Of a DNA stretch of 28,378 bases, positions 21,006 to 27,784 are shown in pieces; within the stretch, counting starts at the first letter, position 1; each line of letters opens with the position of its first letter. The position numbers and the translations under genes are program-made. The DNA comes from a bacterium (GTDB taxonomy: Bacteria > Patescibacteriota > Minisyncoccia > Phycocordibacterales > SBAW01). The stretch is from contig JAUSIO010000066.1 in the NCBI GenBank assembly GCA_030647845.1, positions 1 through 28,378 of the forward strand, given 5' to 3'. The notes below the pieces were generated by a model. That model was not told the DNA's origin. It did no database searches and worked only from the letters and a program-made list of their open reading frames with translations.

Positions 21006-21024
21006 TACATAGGTCCGTCCTATG
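21006..21024. repeat. REP-like hairpin 4 (upstream of mraZ)
   Basis: TACATAGG-TCCGT-CCTATG, same orientation as copies 2 and 3, between the GNAT terminator and the mraZ operator. Confidence 0.82.
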
Positions 21025-21057
21025 GGTGACGGTAGTGTGGATAACTAGTGCCTTGCG

Positions 21058-21104
21058 GTGGGACAAAGTGGCGTATACTCCTATATTAGTGGGACAAAGT
21101 GGGA
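21058..21104 (+). promoter_or_regulatory. MraZ operator boxes around the dcw promoter
   Basis: GTGGGACAAAGTGG occurs twice (21058-21071 and 21089-21102). Each copy holds two GTGG(G) units 10 bp apart, and the two copies are 31 bp, about three helical turns, apart. TATACT (21074-21079) lies between them. MraZ is known to bind GTGGG-type direct repeats at one-turn spacing upstream of its own gene, so this is an autoregulatory site controlling the cluster. Confidence 0.85.
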
Positions 21105-21119
21105 TGTCCTCCGAAACGT

Positions 21120-21554
21120 ATGCTGATTGGTGAATATCTACACACTTTAGACAGCAAAAAGCGGCTCTCACTGCCGGCAAAATTCCGTAAAGAGGTCGGG
21201 CGGAAGGTGGTGTTGACACGCGGTCTCGATACCTGCCTCTTTATGTTTCCCGAAAAGACATGGAAGAAGATTGCAGAAAAGTTAGTATCCCTGCCGTTTG
21301 GGCAAGCGGACCTCCGCGGGATGAGTCGCTTTTTGCTTGCGGGGGCTTGCGAGACAGATGTCGACGGCGCAGGGCGCATCTTGGTCCCCGATTTTTTGAA
21401 AGAATTTGCAGACTTACGATCGCGCGTCGTACTTGCCGGAGTCTCCGACCGTATCGAGATTTGGAACGAAAAGACCTGGGAAGAGTACAAGCGCCGGATT
21501 GAAAAAGGCGCAGACCAAATGGCCGAAAAACTGGGAGACTTGGGCGTTTTGTAA
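21120..21554 (+). CDS. mraZ: Transcriptional regulator MraZ
   Basis: First gene of the division and cell-wall (dcw) cluster. ATG at 21120 gives 144 residues starting MLIGEYLHTLDSKKRLSLPA; the GTG at 21099 overlaps the operator and is unlikely. The two AbrB-like halves each carry a DxKxR-type signature (LDSKKRLSLPAKFR, VDGAGRILVPDFLKE). It forms a ring that binds the GTGGG boxes just upstream. rsmH follows five bases after the stop. Confidence 0.95.
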   Translation: MLIGEYLHTLDSKKRLSLPAKFRKEVGRKVVLTRGLDTCLFMFPEKTWKKIAEKLVSLPFGQADLRGMSRFLLAGACETDVDGAGRILVPDFLKEFADLRSRVVLAGVSDRIEIWNEKTWEEYKRRIEKGADQMAEKLGDLGVL

Positions 21555-21559
21555 TAACT

Positions 21560-22516
21560 ATGCCAACTATGACTCATTCTTTTCCTTCTGCCCGCCCCGT
21601 GCTCTCTGCAAGGGACGTCGGGGTTCGCAGGTACTCCCGCCTCACTCGAGAGGAGGGCGGTAGTGTCCGCGACCAGAAGGAAGTGCATGCGAGCGTTATG
21701 GTTAGAGAAGTGCTCACCGCTCTCCAGCCAAAAGATGGCGAGGTTGTCGTTGACGCCACGTTTGGTATCGGCGGGCACAGCAGGGCGCTCAACGCGGCTG
21801 CAAAAATTAAACTTATTGCACTTGATGCAGATTCAAGCACAGGGGTCATAGAAGCCAATTTTGCAGACCTAGAAAAGGTGCTCAAAAAGTTGGGCATACA
21901 AAAGGTAGACAAAGTACTTTTTGATTTAGGGTGGAACGCGACACAATTGCAGTCCGGCCGCGGTTTTTCTTTTTTGCGCGACGAGCCGCTTTTGATGAGC
22001 TACGGCAAAAAGCCTGCATCCCATTTTACTGCGGCGGATATTTTGAACGAGTGGAAAGAAGATACGCTTGCCGACGTGTTCTTTGGCTACGGTGAGGAGC
22101 GCTACGCGCGGCGCATAGCTCGCGCAGTGGTTGTACGTCGCAAGGTGCAACCCATTCATACAACGATAGAGCTCGTAGAAATTATTCGCGATGCAACTCC
22201 TGCTCCATACCACCATAGTCGCTTGCATTTTGCGACCAAGACGTTCCAAGCACTTCGTATTGCCACCAACGACGAGTTGGGAGTAATCGAGCGTGGTCTC
22301 GCCGCCGCGTGGAAGCGTTTGTCGTGCCAGGGGCGGATCGCGGTCATTACCTTCCACAGTATCGAAGACCGAGCGGTCAAAAAGATTTTTGCTGCGTACA
22401 CAAAAGAGGGAGGTCAGTTGGTGTACAAGAAGCCACTTGTGCCGGGTAGTCAAGAAATAAAAAACAATCCCCGCTCCCGCAGTGCCAAGCTCCGCGTTAT
22501 CGAAAGAATATGTTAA
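21560..22516 (+). CDS. rsmH: 16S rRNA (cytosine1402-N4)-methyltransferase RsmH
   Basis: A SAM-dependent methyltransferase modifying C1402 in the ribosomal decoding centre. The SAM site is VVDATFGIGGHSRA (63-76); LFDLGWNATQLQSGRGFSF is the family signature (usual DLGxSSxQLD), and ITFHSIEDRAVK and NPRSRSAKLRVIERI are the conserved C-terminal motifs. The first 38 residues, upstream of VHASVMVREVL where the family normally begins, look foreign and coincide with a hairpin-like insert. ATG 21560 is taken as start since no better in-frame start with a ribosome site is seen; GTG 21683 is an alternative. Confidence 0.93.
   Translation: MPTMTHSFPSARPVLSARDVGVRRYSRLTREEGGSVRDQKEVHASVMVREVLTALQPKDGEVVVDATFGIGGHSRALNAAAKIKLIALDADSSTGVIEANFADLEKVLKKLGIQKVDKVLFDLGWNATQLQSGRGFSFLRDEPLLMSYGKKPASHFTAADILNEWKEDTLADVFFGYGEERYARRIARAVVVRRKVQPIHTTIELVEIIRDATPAPYHHSRLHFATKTFQALRIATNDELGVIERGLAAAWKRLSCQGRIAVITFHSIEDRAVKKIFAAYTKEGGQLVYKKPLVPGSQEIKNNPRSRSAKLRVIERIC
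21582..21682 (+). repeat. Probable palindromic insert at the rsmH 5' end
   Basis: TTCCTTCTG (21582-21590) and CAGAAGGAA (21674-21682) form 9-bp outer arms around 83 bases; inside, CCGCCC (21592-21597) and GGGCGG (21655-21660) also pair. It encodes most of the non-homologous N-terminal extension of RsmH. Confidence 0.55.
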
Positions 22517-22839
22517 ACAATGTGCACACCCTTGGTCTATTGCAAACCTACCTCGCGCGGGCTGTCGCTGTGTTGGCTCTCGTGTGTACGGTTGCCGTTT
22601 TTCTCTATGGCACATTTTTACTGCTCGCCGTGTCGCACACCGCCGCCCGTAGCACCGCACAAAAGCAAATCGGCACCGTGACTGCCCATTTGGGAAGTTT
22701 AGAAATGCAGTATCTCACGTTAACAAAAGAGCTTACGCCACAGCGGGCCGCCGACCTTGGATTTGTCACGCCAACCGAGGCAGCACACGCAACGGTCTTT
22801 GCAAGTGCATCAACGCGCTCCCTGTCTCTCAAGCAATAA
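22510..22839 (+). CDS. ftsL: FtsL-like cell-division membrane protein
   Basis: A 109-residue bitopic protein overlapping the rsmH stop by seven bases. One membrane helix (about 15-41, LARAVAVLALVCTVAVFLYG) is followed by an extracellular segment with a weak heptad pattern (IGTVTAHLGSLEMQYLTLTKEL). FtsL sequences diverge widely, so the call rests on topology, size and its position between rsmH and ftsI. Confidence 0.7.
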   Translation: MLNNVHTLGLLQTYLARAVAVLALVCTVAVFLYGTFLLLAVSHTAARSTAQKQIGTVTAHLGSLEMQYLTLTKELTPQRAADLGFVTPTEAAHATVFASASTRSLSLKQ

Positions 22840-22844
22840 CATCC

Positions 22845-24362
22845 ATGAACAAACGGTTTCTTGGCAGGGTACGGGTTATCACACTCGCCTGTTTGGTAGT
22901 GACACTCGTTATCATTGGTAGGTTGTATGTGCTACAAATTATGCACGGTCACACGTATGCTGCCCGTGCCGATGCACAATTTACGCAACCGGCAAGCGGG
23001 TTGCTCGACCGCGGTACGATATATTTTACTGACAAAAATGGCACGGAGATAACCGCCGCAACCATCAGAGATACTGCCTCTTCGACCGCGAAAATCCGCT
23101 TGTACCCCGGGGGGTCGCTTGCCGCGCAGGAAATCGGATTTGTCGCATACAACAACGACAACGTGCAAAAGGGGCGCTACGGGCTCGAGCGCCAATATGA
23201 CAGCACGCTCGAGCGTAGCGATGGAGACTTGTACACAAACTTTTTCGTCGAACTTTTTGGCGATGTGCGCTCGGTCTTGCAGGGTGCGGCACAGCAGGGA
23301 GATGTGATTACAACTATCGAGCCATCGGTGCAAGCCGAATTGCAGAGGCAACTAATGGTATACGACCAAGCCTGGCATCCAAAGTTGTCCGGGGGTATTA
23401 TCATGGACCCGCAGACAGGCGAGATATATGCAATGGCGGTGCACCCGACGTTTGACCTCAACTCATTTAATGTACAAACCGACCCGCTGATTTATGCAAA
23501 TCCGATGGTACAAAACGTCTACGAGATGGGCTCTATCATAAAACCGCTCACTATGGCCGCTGGTATCGACTCGGGCGCGATTATTGAAACACAAACCTAT
23601 AACGACACGGGCTGTATCACGGTTGATACAAAAAAAATCTGCAACTTCGATTTAAAAGCGCGTGGCGTGATACCGATGCAACAAATATTAAGTCAGTCAC
23701 TCAATCTCGGCGCTTCGTTTATCGCGACAGCGATGGGCCCGGCCGTGATGCGTAACTACTTTCTTGACCACTACAAACTGGGTGCCAAAACGGGTATCGA
23801 TTTGCCAAGCGAGCAAGCCGGCATCGTCAACAATTTGCAAAGCCCGCGACAAGTCAACTACGACACCGCGGCCTTCGGCCAAGGGGTTGCAATAACGCCG
23901 GTCGAGACAGCGCGTGCGCTAGCAGTTTTAGCAAACGGGGGTTATCTTGTGACGCCGCATTTTGTAAAAGCGATTCGCTACACAACCGGTATAACGCAAC
24001 AAACAACCTGGCCCAACAAAGAACAGGTGCTCAAGCCTGACACCACAGTGATAGTCAGCCGTATGCTCACAACCGTAGTCGATACCGCGCTCTTGGGTGG
24101 TGCCAACAAACTCGAGCATTATAGTGTCGCCGCAAAGACGGGCACTGCGCAGATTGCAAACCCAAGAGGTGGGGGCTACTATACCGACAGGTTCCTGCAC
24201 AGTTTCTTTGGCTACTTCCCTTCGTACGATGCACGGTTTGTTGTGTTCCTCTTTGCGGTCGAACCAGTCGGCGCGCAGTACGCTTCGCAAACGCTTGCTC
24301 CGCCGTGGCACTCGATCACTCAATTTTTGATCAATTATTATAATGTTCCTCCCGATAGATAA
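22845..24362 (+). CDS. ftsI: Division transpeptidase FtsI / PBP3-like
   Basis: A class B penicillin-binding protein for septal peptidoglycan, 505 residues. A membrane helix lies at about 10-30. The catalytic motifs are GSIIKP (Ser230, Lys233), SLN (285-287) and KTG (431-433, AAKTGTAQ). The N-terminal pedestal domain carries the usual LLDRGTIYFTDKNG segment. In contrast to the mrdA product it retains Asn in the SxN motif and has no palindromic insert. Its position after ftsL in the MraZ-controlled cluster supports FtsI. Confidence 0.93.
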   Translation: MNKRFLGRVRVITLACLVVTLVIIGRLYVLQIMHGHTYAARADAQFTQPASGLLDRGTIYFTDKNGTEITAATIRDTASSTAKIRLYPGGSLAAQEIGFVAYNNDNVQKGRYGLERQYDSTLERSDGDLYTNFFVELFGDVRSVLQGAAQQGDVITTIEPSVQAELQRQLMVYDQAWHPKLSGGIIMDPQTGEIYAMAVHPTFDLNSFNVQTDPLIYANPMVQNVYEMGSIIKPLTMAAGIDSGAIIETQTYNDTGCITVDTKKICNFDLKARGVIPMQQILSQSLNLGASFIATAMGPAVMRNYFLDHYKLGAKTGIDLPSEQAGIVNNLQSPRQVNYDTAAFGQGVAITPVETARALAVLANGGYLVTPHFVKAIRYTTGITQQTTWPNKEQVLKPDTTVIVSRMLTTVVDTALLGGANKLEHYSVAAKTGTAQIANPRGGGYYTDRFLHSFFGYFPSYDARFVVFLFAVEPVGAQYASQTLAPPWHSITQFLINYYNVPPDR

Positions 24363-24382
24363 TCCGCTTTTTGATTCTCGCC

Positions 24383-25729
24383 ATGCTTCGTAGATTTTTT
24401 AAAAAAAGTATTGTTGCCATACTCACACTCGAGGCGCGCCTAGTATTGCGCGCCTACCAGCCGCGCATTGTCGCGATTACCGGCAGTGTCGGCAAAACGT
24501 CGACCAAAGACGCGGTCTATGCGGTACTTGCAGGGCAGTACCATGTCCGCCGCAGCGAAAAGAGTTTTAACAGCGAGGTCGGCCTGCCGCTTACTATTTT
24601 GGGGTGTCCCAATGCGTGGAACAACCCTTTCCGCTGGCTACAAAATATATTTGACGGGCTTTTGTTACTTGTCCTGCCCGGGCGCTACCCGCAGTGGTTG
24701 GTGTTGGAAGTTGGTGCAGACCGCCCACATGATATCCGCTCTATAGCACAGTGGCTGCCGGTTGATATTGCCGTTATCACCCGCCTGCCGGAGGTGCCGG
24801 TGCACGTGGAGTTTTTTGATTCTCCCCAGCAGCTGGTTGAGGAAAAGGCGGCACTCATTGACGCACTCAAACCCGGGGGTACGTTGGTGTTATTTGCCGA
24901 TGATGAACGCACGCACCTATTGAGGGCGCGCGCGCAAGCACGGCAAATCAAAGTAGTTACCTTTGGGCTCACGGCCGCCGCAGATGTGCGCGGTATGGAT
25001 TTTGTGCCACTGTATGAAGAAGGTATGCAGAAGTGGCCTATTGGTATGAGCGCGCGCATCGAGATAAACGGCGCTTCTGCTCCTATTTCTATTATCGGTA
25101 TCATCGGAGAGCATATGTTGCTTCCTGCAGTTGCTGCGGCGGCGGTTGGTGGCGTGTTGGGGAAGGACCTGGCGACAATTGTTGACGCGCTTCGACACTA
25201 CGACCCGCCAAGCGGGCGTATGCGCCTGTTGGCTGGGGTCAAAGAAACGCTACTTATTGACGACACCTATAACTCTTCGCCAGCTGCCGTTGTCGCGGCA
25301 CTCGACGCGCTTGCAGGGGTCCAAGGCGACGCCTTGAAGAGCTCTGGTGTGAAGGCGTCGCCTTTGGGTCGGAAAATCGCGATTTTAGGCGATATGCTCG
25401 AACTTGGGCGCCACTCGGTCGAGGAGCATCGCAAAATTGGTGCGTATCTTGCGAACAAAGTTGATATATTAGTGACCGTGGGCTTCCGCGCGCGCGACAT
25501 TGCCCAAGGCGCGCTCGACAACGGCCTGCCCGATTCGGCAATTTTGCAGTACGAAGATGCACACAAAGCGGGGGACGAGTTGGAGGCGATGCTAAGCGCG
25601 GGCGACTGCGTACTAGTCAAGGGCTCGCAGAGCATGCGGATGGAGCGCGTGGTCGAAGAGTTAATGAACGAGCCCGAGCGCGCCGCCGAACTCTTGGTCC
25701 GCCAAGATGTAGAGTGGAAGCGCCGCTAG
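24383..25729 (+). CDS. murF: UDP-MurNAc-tripeptide:D-Ala-D-Ala ligase MurF (short N-terminus)
   Basis: An ATP-dependent Mur ligase adding D-Ala-D-Ala to the peptidoglycan precursor. ATG at 24383 gives 448 residues; a TTG at 24371 is possible. The ATP loop AITGSVGKTSTKD begins near residue 32, whereas in E. coli MurF it lies near 107, so the N-terminal UDP-binding domain is replaced by about 30 residues including hydrophobic IVAILTLEARLVL. The central domain (SEKSFNSEVGLPLTIL, VLEVGAD) and the C-terminal ligase domain (DDTYNSSPAAVVAALDAL, LGDMLELG) are clear. An AAGGCG hairpin insert encodes residues 314-328 (GDALKSSGVKASPLG) between these conserved motifs. Confidence 0.92.
   Translation: MLRRFFKKSIVAILTLEARLVLRAYQPRIVAITGSVGKTSTKDAVYAVLAGQYHVRRSEKSFNSEVGLPLTILGCPNAWNNPFRWLQNIFDGLLLLVLPGRYPQWLVLEVGADRPHDIRSIAQWLPVDIAVITRLPEVPVHVEFFDSPQQLVEEKAALIDALKPGGTLVLFADDERTHLLRARAQARQIKVVTFGLTAAADVRGMDFVPLYEEGMQKWPIGMSARIEINGASAPISIIGIIGEHMLLPAVAAAAVGGVLGKDLATIVDALRHYDPPSGRMRLLAGVKETLLIDDTYNSSPAAVVAALDALAGVQGDALKSSGVKASPLGRKIAILGDMLELGRHSVEEHRKIGAYLANKVDILVTVGFRARDIAQGALDNGLPDSAILQYEDAHKAGDELEAMLSAGDCVLVKGSQSMRMERVVEELMNEPERAAELLVRQDVEWKRR
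25323..25364 (+). repeat. AAGGCG hairpin element, copy 2 (inside murF)
   Basis: AAGGCGACGCCTT (25323-25335) and its exact complement AAGGCGTCGCCTT (25352-25364) flank GAAGAGCTCTGGTGTG. Each arm is itself almost palindromic. It is in frame in murF, whereas the related copy at 6863 ends nth. Confidence 0.9.
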
Positions 25730-25779
25730 ATTTTTCTCACTTTTTGTTGTAATTTATAAAATGTGCGGCTAAAACCAAA

Positions 25780-25808
25780 CGGGTTCGCCCGATTCCGCTT
25801 TGCGGAAT
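25780..25808 (+). other. Two small hairpins just upstream of tRNA-Glu
   Basis: CGGG-TTCG-CCCG (25780-25791) and ATTCCGC-TTT-GCGGAAT (25792-25808) stand directly before the tRNA. With no T-run they are unlikely to be murF terminators; they may guide 5' processing of the tRNA precursor. An AT-rich stretch with TATAAA (25755-25760) upstream could be the tRNA promoter. Confidence 0.55.
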
Positions 25809-25812
25809 GTAC

Positions 25813-25884
25813 GGCTCCATCGTCTAACGGTTAGGACGAAAGCTTCTCAAGCTTTAAATCGGGGTTCGATTCCCCGTGGAGCCG
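25813..25884 (+). tRNA. tRNA-Glu (anticodon CTC)
   Basis: A 72-base cloverleaf: acceptor GGCTCCA/TGGAGCC, D-arm GTCT-AACGGTTA-GGAC, anticodon arm AAAGC-TTCTCAA-GCTTT with anticodon CTC, variable loop AAAT, T-arm CGGGG-TTCGATT-CCCCG, discriminator G. The GTCTAACGGTTAGGAC D-arm is typical of tRNA-Glu. CCA is not encoded. Confidence 0.95.
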
Positions 25885-25890
25885 CAAAAT

Positions 25891-25920
25891 TTGTCTTTGT
25901 TATTTGAGCTGTGCTACAAT
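25891..25920 (+). promoter_or_regulatory. Promoter of the small membrane-anchored protein
   Basis: TTGTCT (25891-25896), 18 bases, TACAAT (25915-25920), then six bases to a GTG start: a leaderless arrangement. Confidence 0.55.
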
Positions 25921-25926
25921 CAAGTG

Positions 25927-26322
25927 GTGAATAAATATTTGCTCGTCGGGGTATTGATACTTCTGGTAGGCGCTGGTGGATTGATTTATATGCATCGGCC
26001 AACTGAAAATACAGATAACACAATAATCGGGCACGCTGGAACTCTGGAAAAAGATAACGGGCAAGGAATCGTCCCATCTATCAGCTGTGTCCCAAATGGT
26101 GATACGGCTCGAGTGTTCAAAACGGCGAATTTGTCGAGCCAAGACACATCGGTTAAGTTTTCAGCGCTTAAGAGTGCAAACTTTTCTGCTGTTGCCATGC
26201 ACTTAGATAGAAGTGGCGATTTTATAAAAGTCGATTTGTACGATGGCGGGCACAATGGCGAAGTTATAGGGTTTGCGAATGTCTACATATTGCCAACGGA
26301 ATGGATATGCTCAGGAGACTGA
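25927..26322 (+). CDS. Small membrane-anchored secreted protein, unknown function
   Basis: A GTG start at 25927 is preferred because a TACAAT box lies six bases upstream; starts further upstream would overlap the tRNA. The 131-residue product has an N-terminal membrane helix (about 4-21, YLLVGVLILLVGAGGLIY) and an exported domain of about 105 residues rich in Ser, Asn and Asp. Two cysteines, in SISCVPNG and EWICSGD near the end, could form a disulfide. I recognise no family. Confidence 0.65.
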   Translation: MNKYLLVGVLILLVGAGGLIYMHRPTENTDNTIIGHAGTLEKDNGQGIVPSISCVPNGDTARVFKTANLSSQDTSVKFSALKSANFSAVAMHLDRSGDFIKVDLYDGGHNGEVIGFANVYILPTEWICSGD

Positions 26323-26357
26323 TGGAAATGAGATTAATGATATAACCCAAAAATAAA

Positions 26358-26687
26358 ATGGTAGAAAAAATACCAGAACCTGTGTTTTATTACCACTACA
26401 AGCACAACCCGGCGGGGCCGGTGGGGAATTACGCATACGAAATCTGTGGCGTGGGGCATCATACCGAAGATGATTGCAGACCCGAAGATGAGTATATGCA
26501 GGTCTACCGGCCACTCTACCCCGAGGCGTATGTCTACCAGAACGGCAAGATGTTTGACCTGCGGCCGTTGGGGATGGCAATGGAAGAGGTGATTGTCGAC
26601 GGCGTTGCGATGCCGCGCTTCACAAAAATCACTGACCGGGGCATTATTGTCAAGCTCGAAGCAATCAAAAAAAAGATGTACGGATGA
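26358..26687 (+). CDS. DUF1653-like protein
   Basis: A 109-residue cytoplasmic protein. The pattern YYHYKHNP, GNYAYEICGVGHHTED, MQVYRPLYPEAYVY, FDLRPLGMAMEEV, PRFTKI follows the DUF1653 signature (Y.HYKG..Y.V.GVa.HtE....vvYr.LY....v..RPl.mF.E.v...G..vpRF). Function of the family is unknown. It carries a 25-residue basic tail ending KKKMYG. No clear promoter is seen. Confidence 0.7.
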   Translation: MVEKIPEPVFYYHYKHNPAGPVGNYAYEICGVGHHTEDDCRPEDEYMQVYRPLYPEAYVYQNGKMFDLRPLGMAMEEVIVDGVAMPRFTKITDRGIIVKLEAIKKKMYG

Positions 26688-26730
26688 ATTTACCTATTTG
26701 ATGCTATAGCTAGTAATAGGTAGTAAGCAT

Positions 26731-26759
26731 AAAATAAAAAAATCCCCAAGGTGGGGATT
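26731..26759 (-). terminator. Terminator of the Gln/Met-rich protein gene
   Basis: On the minus strand AATCCCC-ACCTT-GGGGATT is followed by TTTTTATTTT. The TAA stop codon of the gene lies at the upstream edge of the stem. Confidence 0.85.
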
Positions 26760-27189
26760 AATCGTAAGGTCCGCAAGGACCGGGATGCTTCATTGGACCC
26801 AGACTACCGTCGGGGTTCAACCAATGGCAGTTGATGTCCGGCTGTTGGTACTGGTCGATTATTGCCGCTCCAAGGCCAAGACCGAGAATCCCAAGACCAA
26901 TAGCAGCAGCGGGGTTGGGCCTAGCACCATGCTCCCAATGGCCTTGGCTGTGTTGCTGTCGCTGCATCTGTTGCATGCGCCGCATCTGTTGCTCTCGCAT
27001 ATGCTGTGCGCGTTGCATCTGTTGCGCGTGCTGCATCTGCTGTGCGCGCATTTGTTGTTGCATTTGCTGTGTACGTTGTATCTGCTGTTCACGCATTTGC
27101 TGTTGTTGCTGCGCCCACGCGGGGAATGCGATGGCGACTGCCACCAATGCCACTGCTGTTGCAAAAAGAACTCTCCGTGCGCGAGCCAT
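26758..27189 (-). CDS. Secreted Gln/Met-rich low-complexity protein
   Basis: A 143-residue protein with a classical signal peptide (about 1-26; basic MARARR, hydrophobic core, cleavage after AWA). It is followed by about 55 residues made almost only of Q, M, R, H and A in degenerate QQMR/QMQ repeats, probably helical. Then come a glycine-rich hydrophobic stretch (AAIGLGILGLGLGAAII) and a tail with two Cys (INCHWLNPDG, GPCGPYD). A strong ribosome site, GGAGGAG, lies four bases before the ATG. The repeat region makes convincing-looking but spurious reading frames on the other strand. Metal binding through Met/His is conceivable but unproven. Confidence 0.75.
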   Translation of the reverse strand: MARARRVLFATAVALVAVAIAFPAWAQQQQQMREQQIQRTQQMQQQMRAQQMQHAQQMQRAQHMREQQMRRMQQMQRQQHSQGHWEHGARPNPAAAIGLGILGLGLGAAIIDQYQQPDINCHWLNPDGSLGPMKHPGPCGPYD

Positions 27190-27229
27190 CGGCTCCTCCG
27201 CTGTCGAGATGTTGAAGCGAACAGTTTCT

Positions 27230-27257
27230 ATACTACAAGGAAAATTTTAAAAAGCAA
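27230..27257 (-). promoter_or_regulatory. Possible promoter of the Gln/Met-rich protein gene
   Basis: On the minus strand TTGCTT (27252-27257), 16 bases, TAGTAT (27230-27235), in an AT-rich gap after yqeY. Confidence 0.4.
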
Positions 27258-27260
27258 CAA

Positions 27261-27740
27261 CTATACAAAGAGGCTGTCAATAACTTCTTTTACCACGGTG
27301 CCGTCGGCGCGACCTTTGAGGTCTTTCATCAAGGCGCCCATAAGCTGATTCTTTCTTTGGCTCGCCGAAGCGTTAGCGGAGGCGGCTTGGTCAAGTATAC
27401 CGAGCTCAACGGCTTTTGTTTTGACTAGTTTCTCAACTTCCTCTTTTGCCATTTGGGCAGGGAGCATTGCTTCGAGCATTGCGAGTTCGGCTTTTTCTTT
27501 TGCAACCAAGTCAGCACGGCCGCCTTTTGCAAACTGCTCTATCGAGTCTTTACGCTGTTTGGCCGCGCGGCGCACGAGCGCCATCAGGTCATCCTCGGCA
27601 AGCTCGTCGGTCGGCTTTTTGCCTTTTGCAACCAGTTCGTTGGTGCACGCGCTCAACAGCCCGCGCAGGACCAAAAGCTTTACCTCTTCGTGCCCCCTCA
27701 TCGCATTCTTTATCTCCTCCCGCAGTTCTGTTTGGGTCAT
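27261..27740 (-). CDS. yqeY: GatB/YqeY domain protein
   Basis: A 159-residue helical protein of the YqeY family, related to the tRNA-binding tail domain of GatB; its exact role is unknown. Family features include an N-terminal helix with KNAMRG, LVLRGLLSACTNELV, the DDLMALVRRAAKQRKDSIEQF segment, LEAMLPAQMAKEEVEKLV and the C-terminal GALMKDLKGRADGTVVKEVI. TATGAT (27747-27752) six bases before the ATG predicts a leaderless mRNA, divergent from rmuC. Confidence 0.94.
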   Translation of the reverse strand: MTQTELREEIKNAMRGHEEVKLLVLRGLLSACTNELVAKGKKPTDELAEDDLMALVRRAAKQRKDSIEQFAKGGRADLVAKEKAELAMLEAMLPAQMAKEEVEKLVKTKAVELGILDQAASANASASQRKNQLMGALMKDLKGRADGTVVKEVIDSLFV

Positions 27741-27746
27741 TAGGTA

Positions 27747-27777
27747 ATCATAGCAAGAAGTGGCTTTATGTTAAACT
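27747..27777. promoter_or_regulatory. Divergent -10 boxes of yqeY and rmuC
   Basis: TATGAT on the minus strand (27747-27752) is six bases from the yqeY ATG, and TAAACT on the plus strand (27772-27777) is seven bases from the rmuC ATG. The two promoters must overlap in this 44-base gap, so the genes may compete for polymerase. Confidence 0.5.
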
Positions 27778-27784
27778 GTAGGGT

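Noticed and set aside
26785..27348. Plus-strand Leu/Cys/His-rich frames opposite the Gln/Met-rich gene
   Set aside because: They arise from reading the CTGTTG-type repeats of the antisense strand; the minus-strand gene has signal peptide, ribosome site and terminator.
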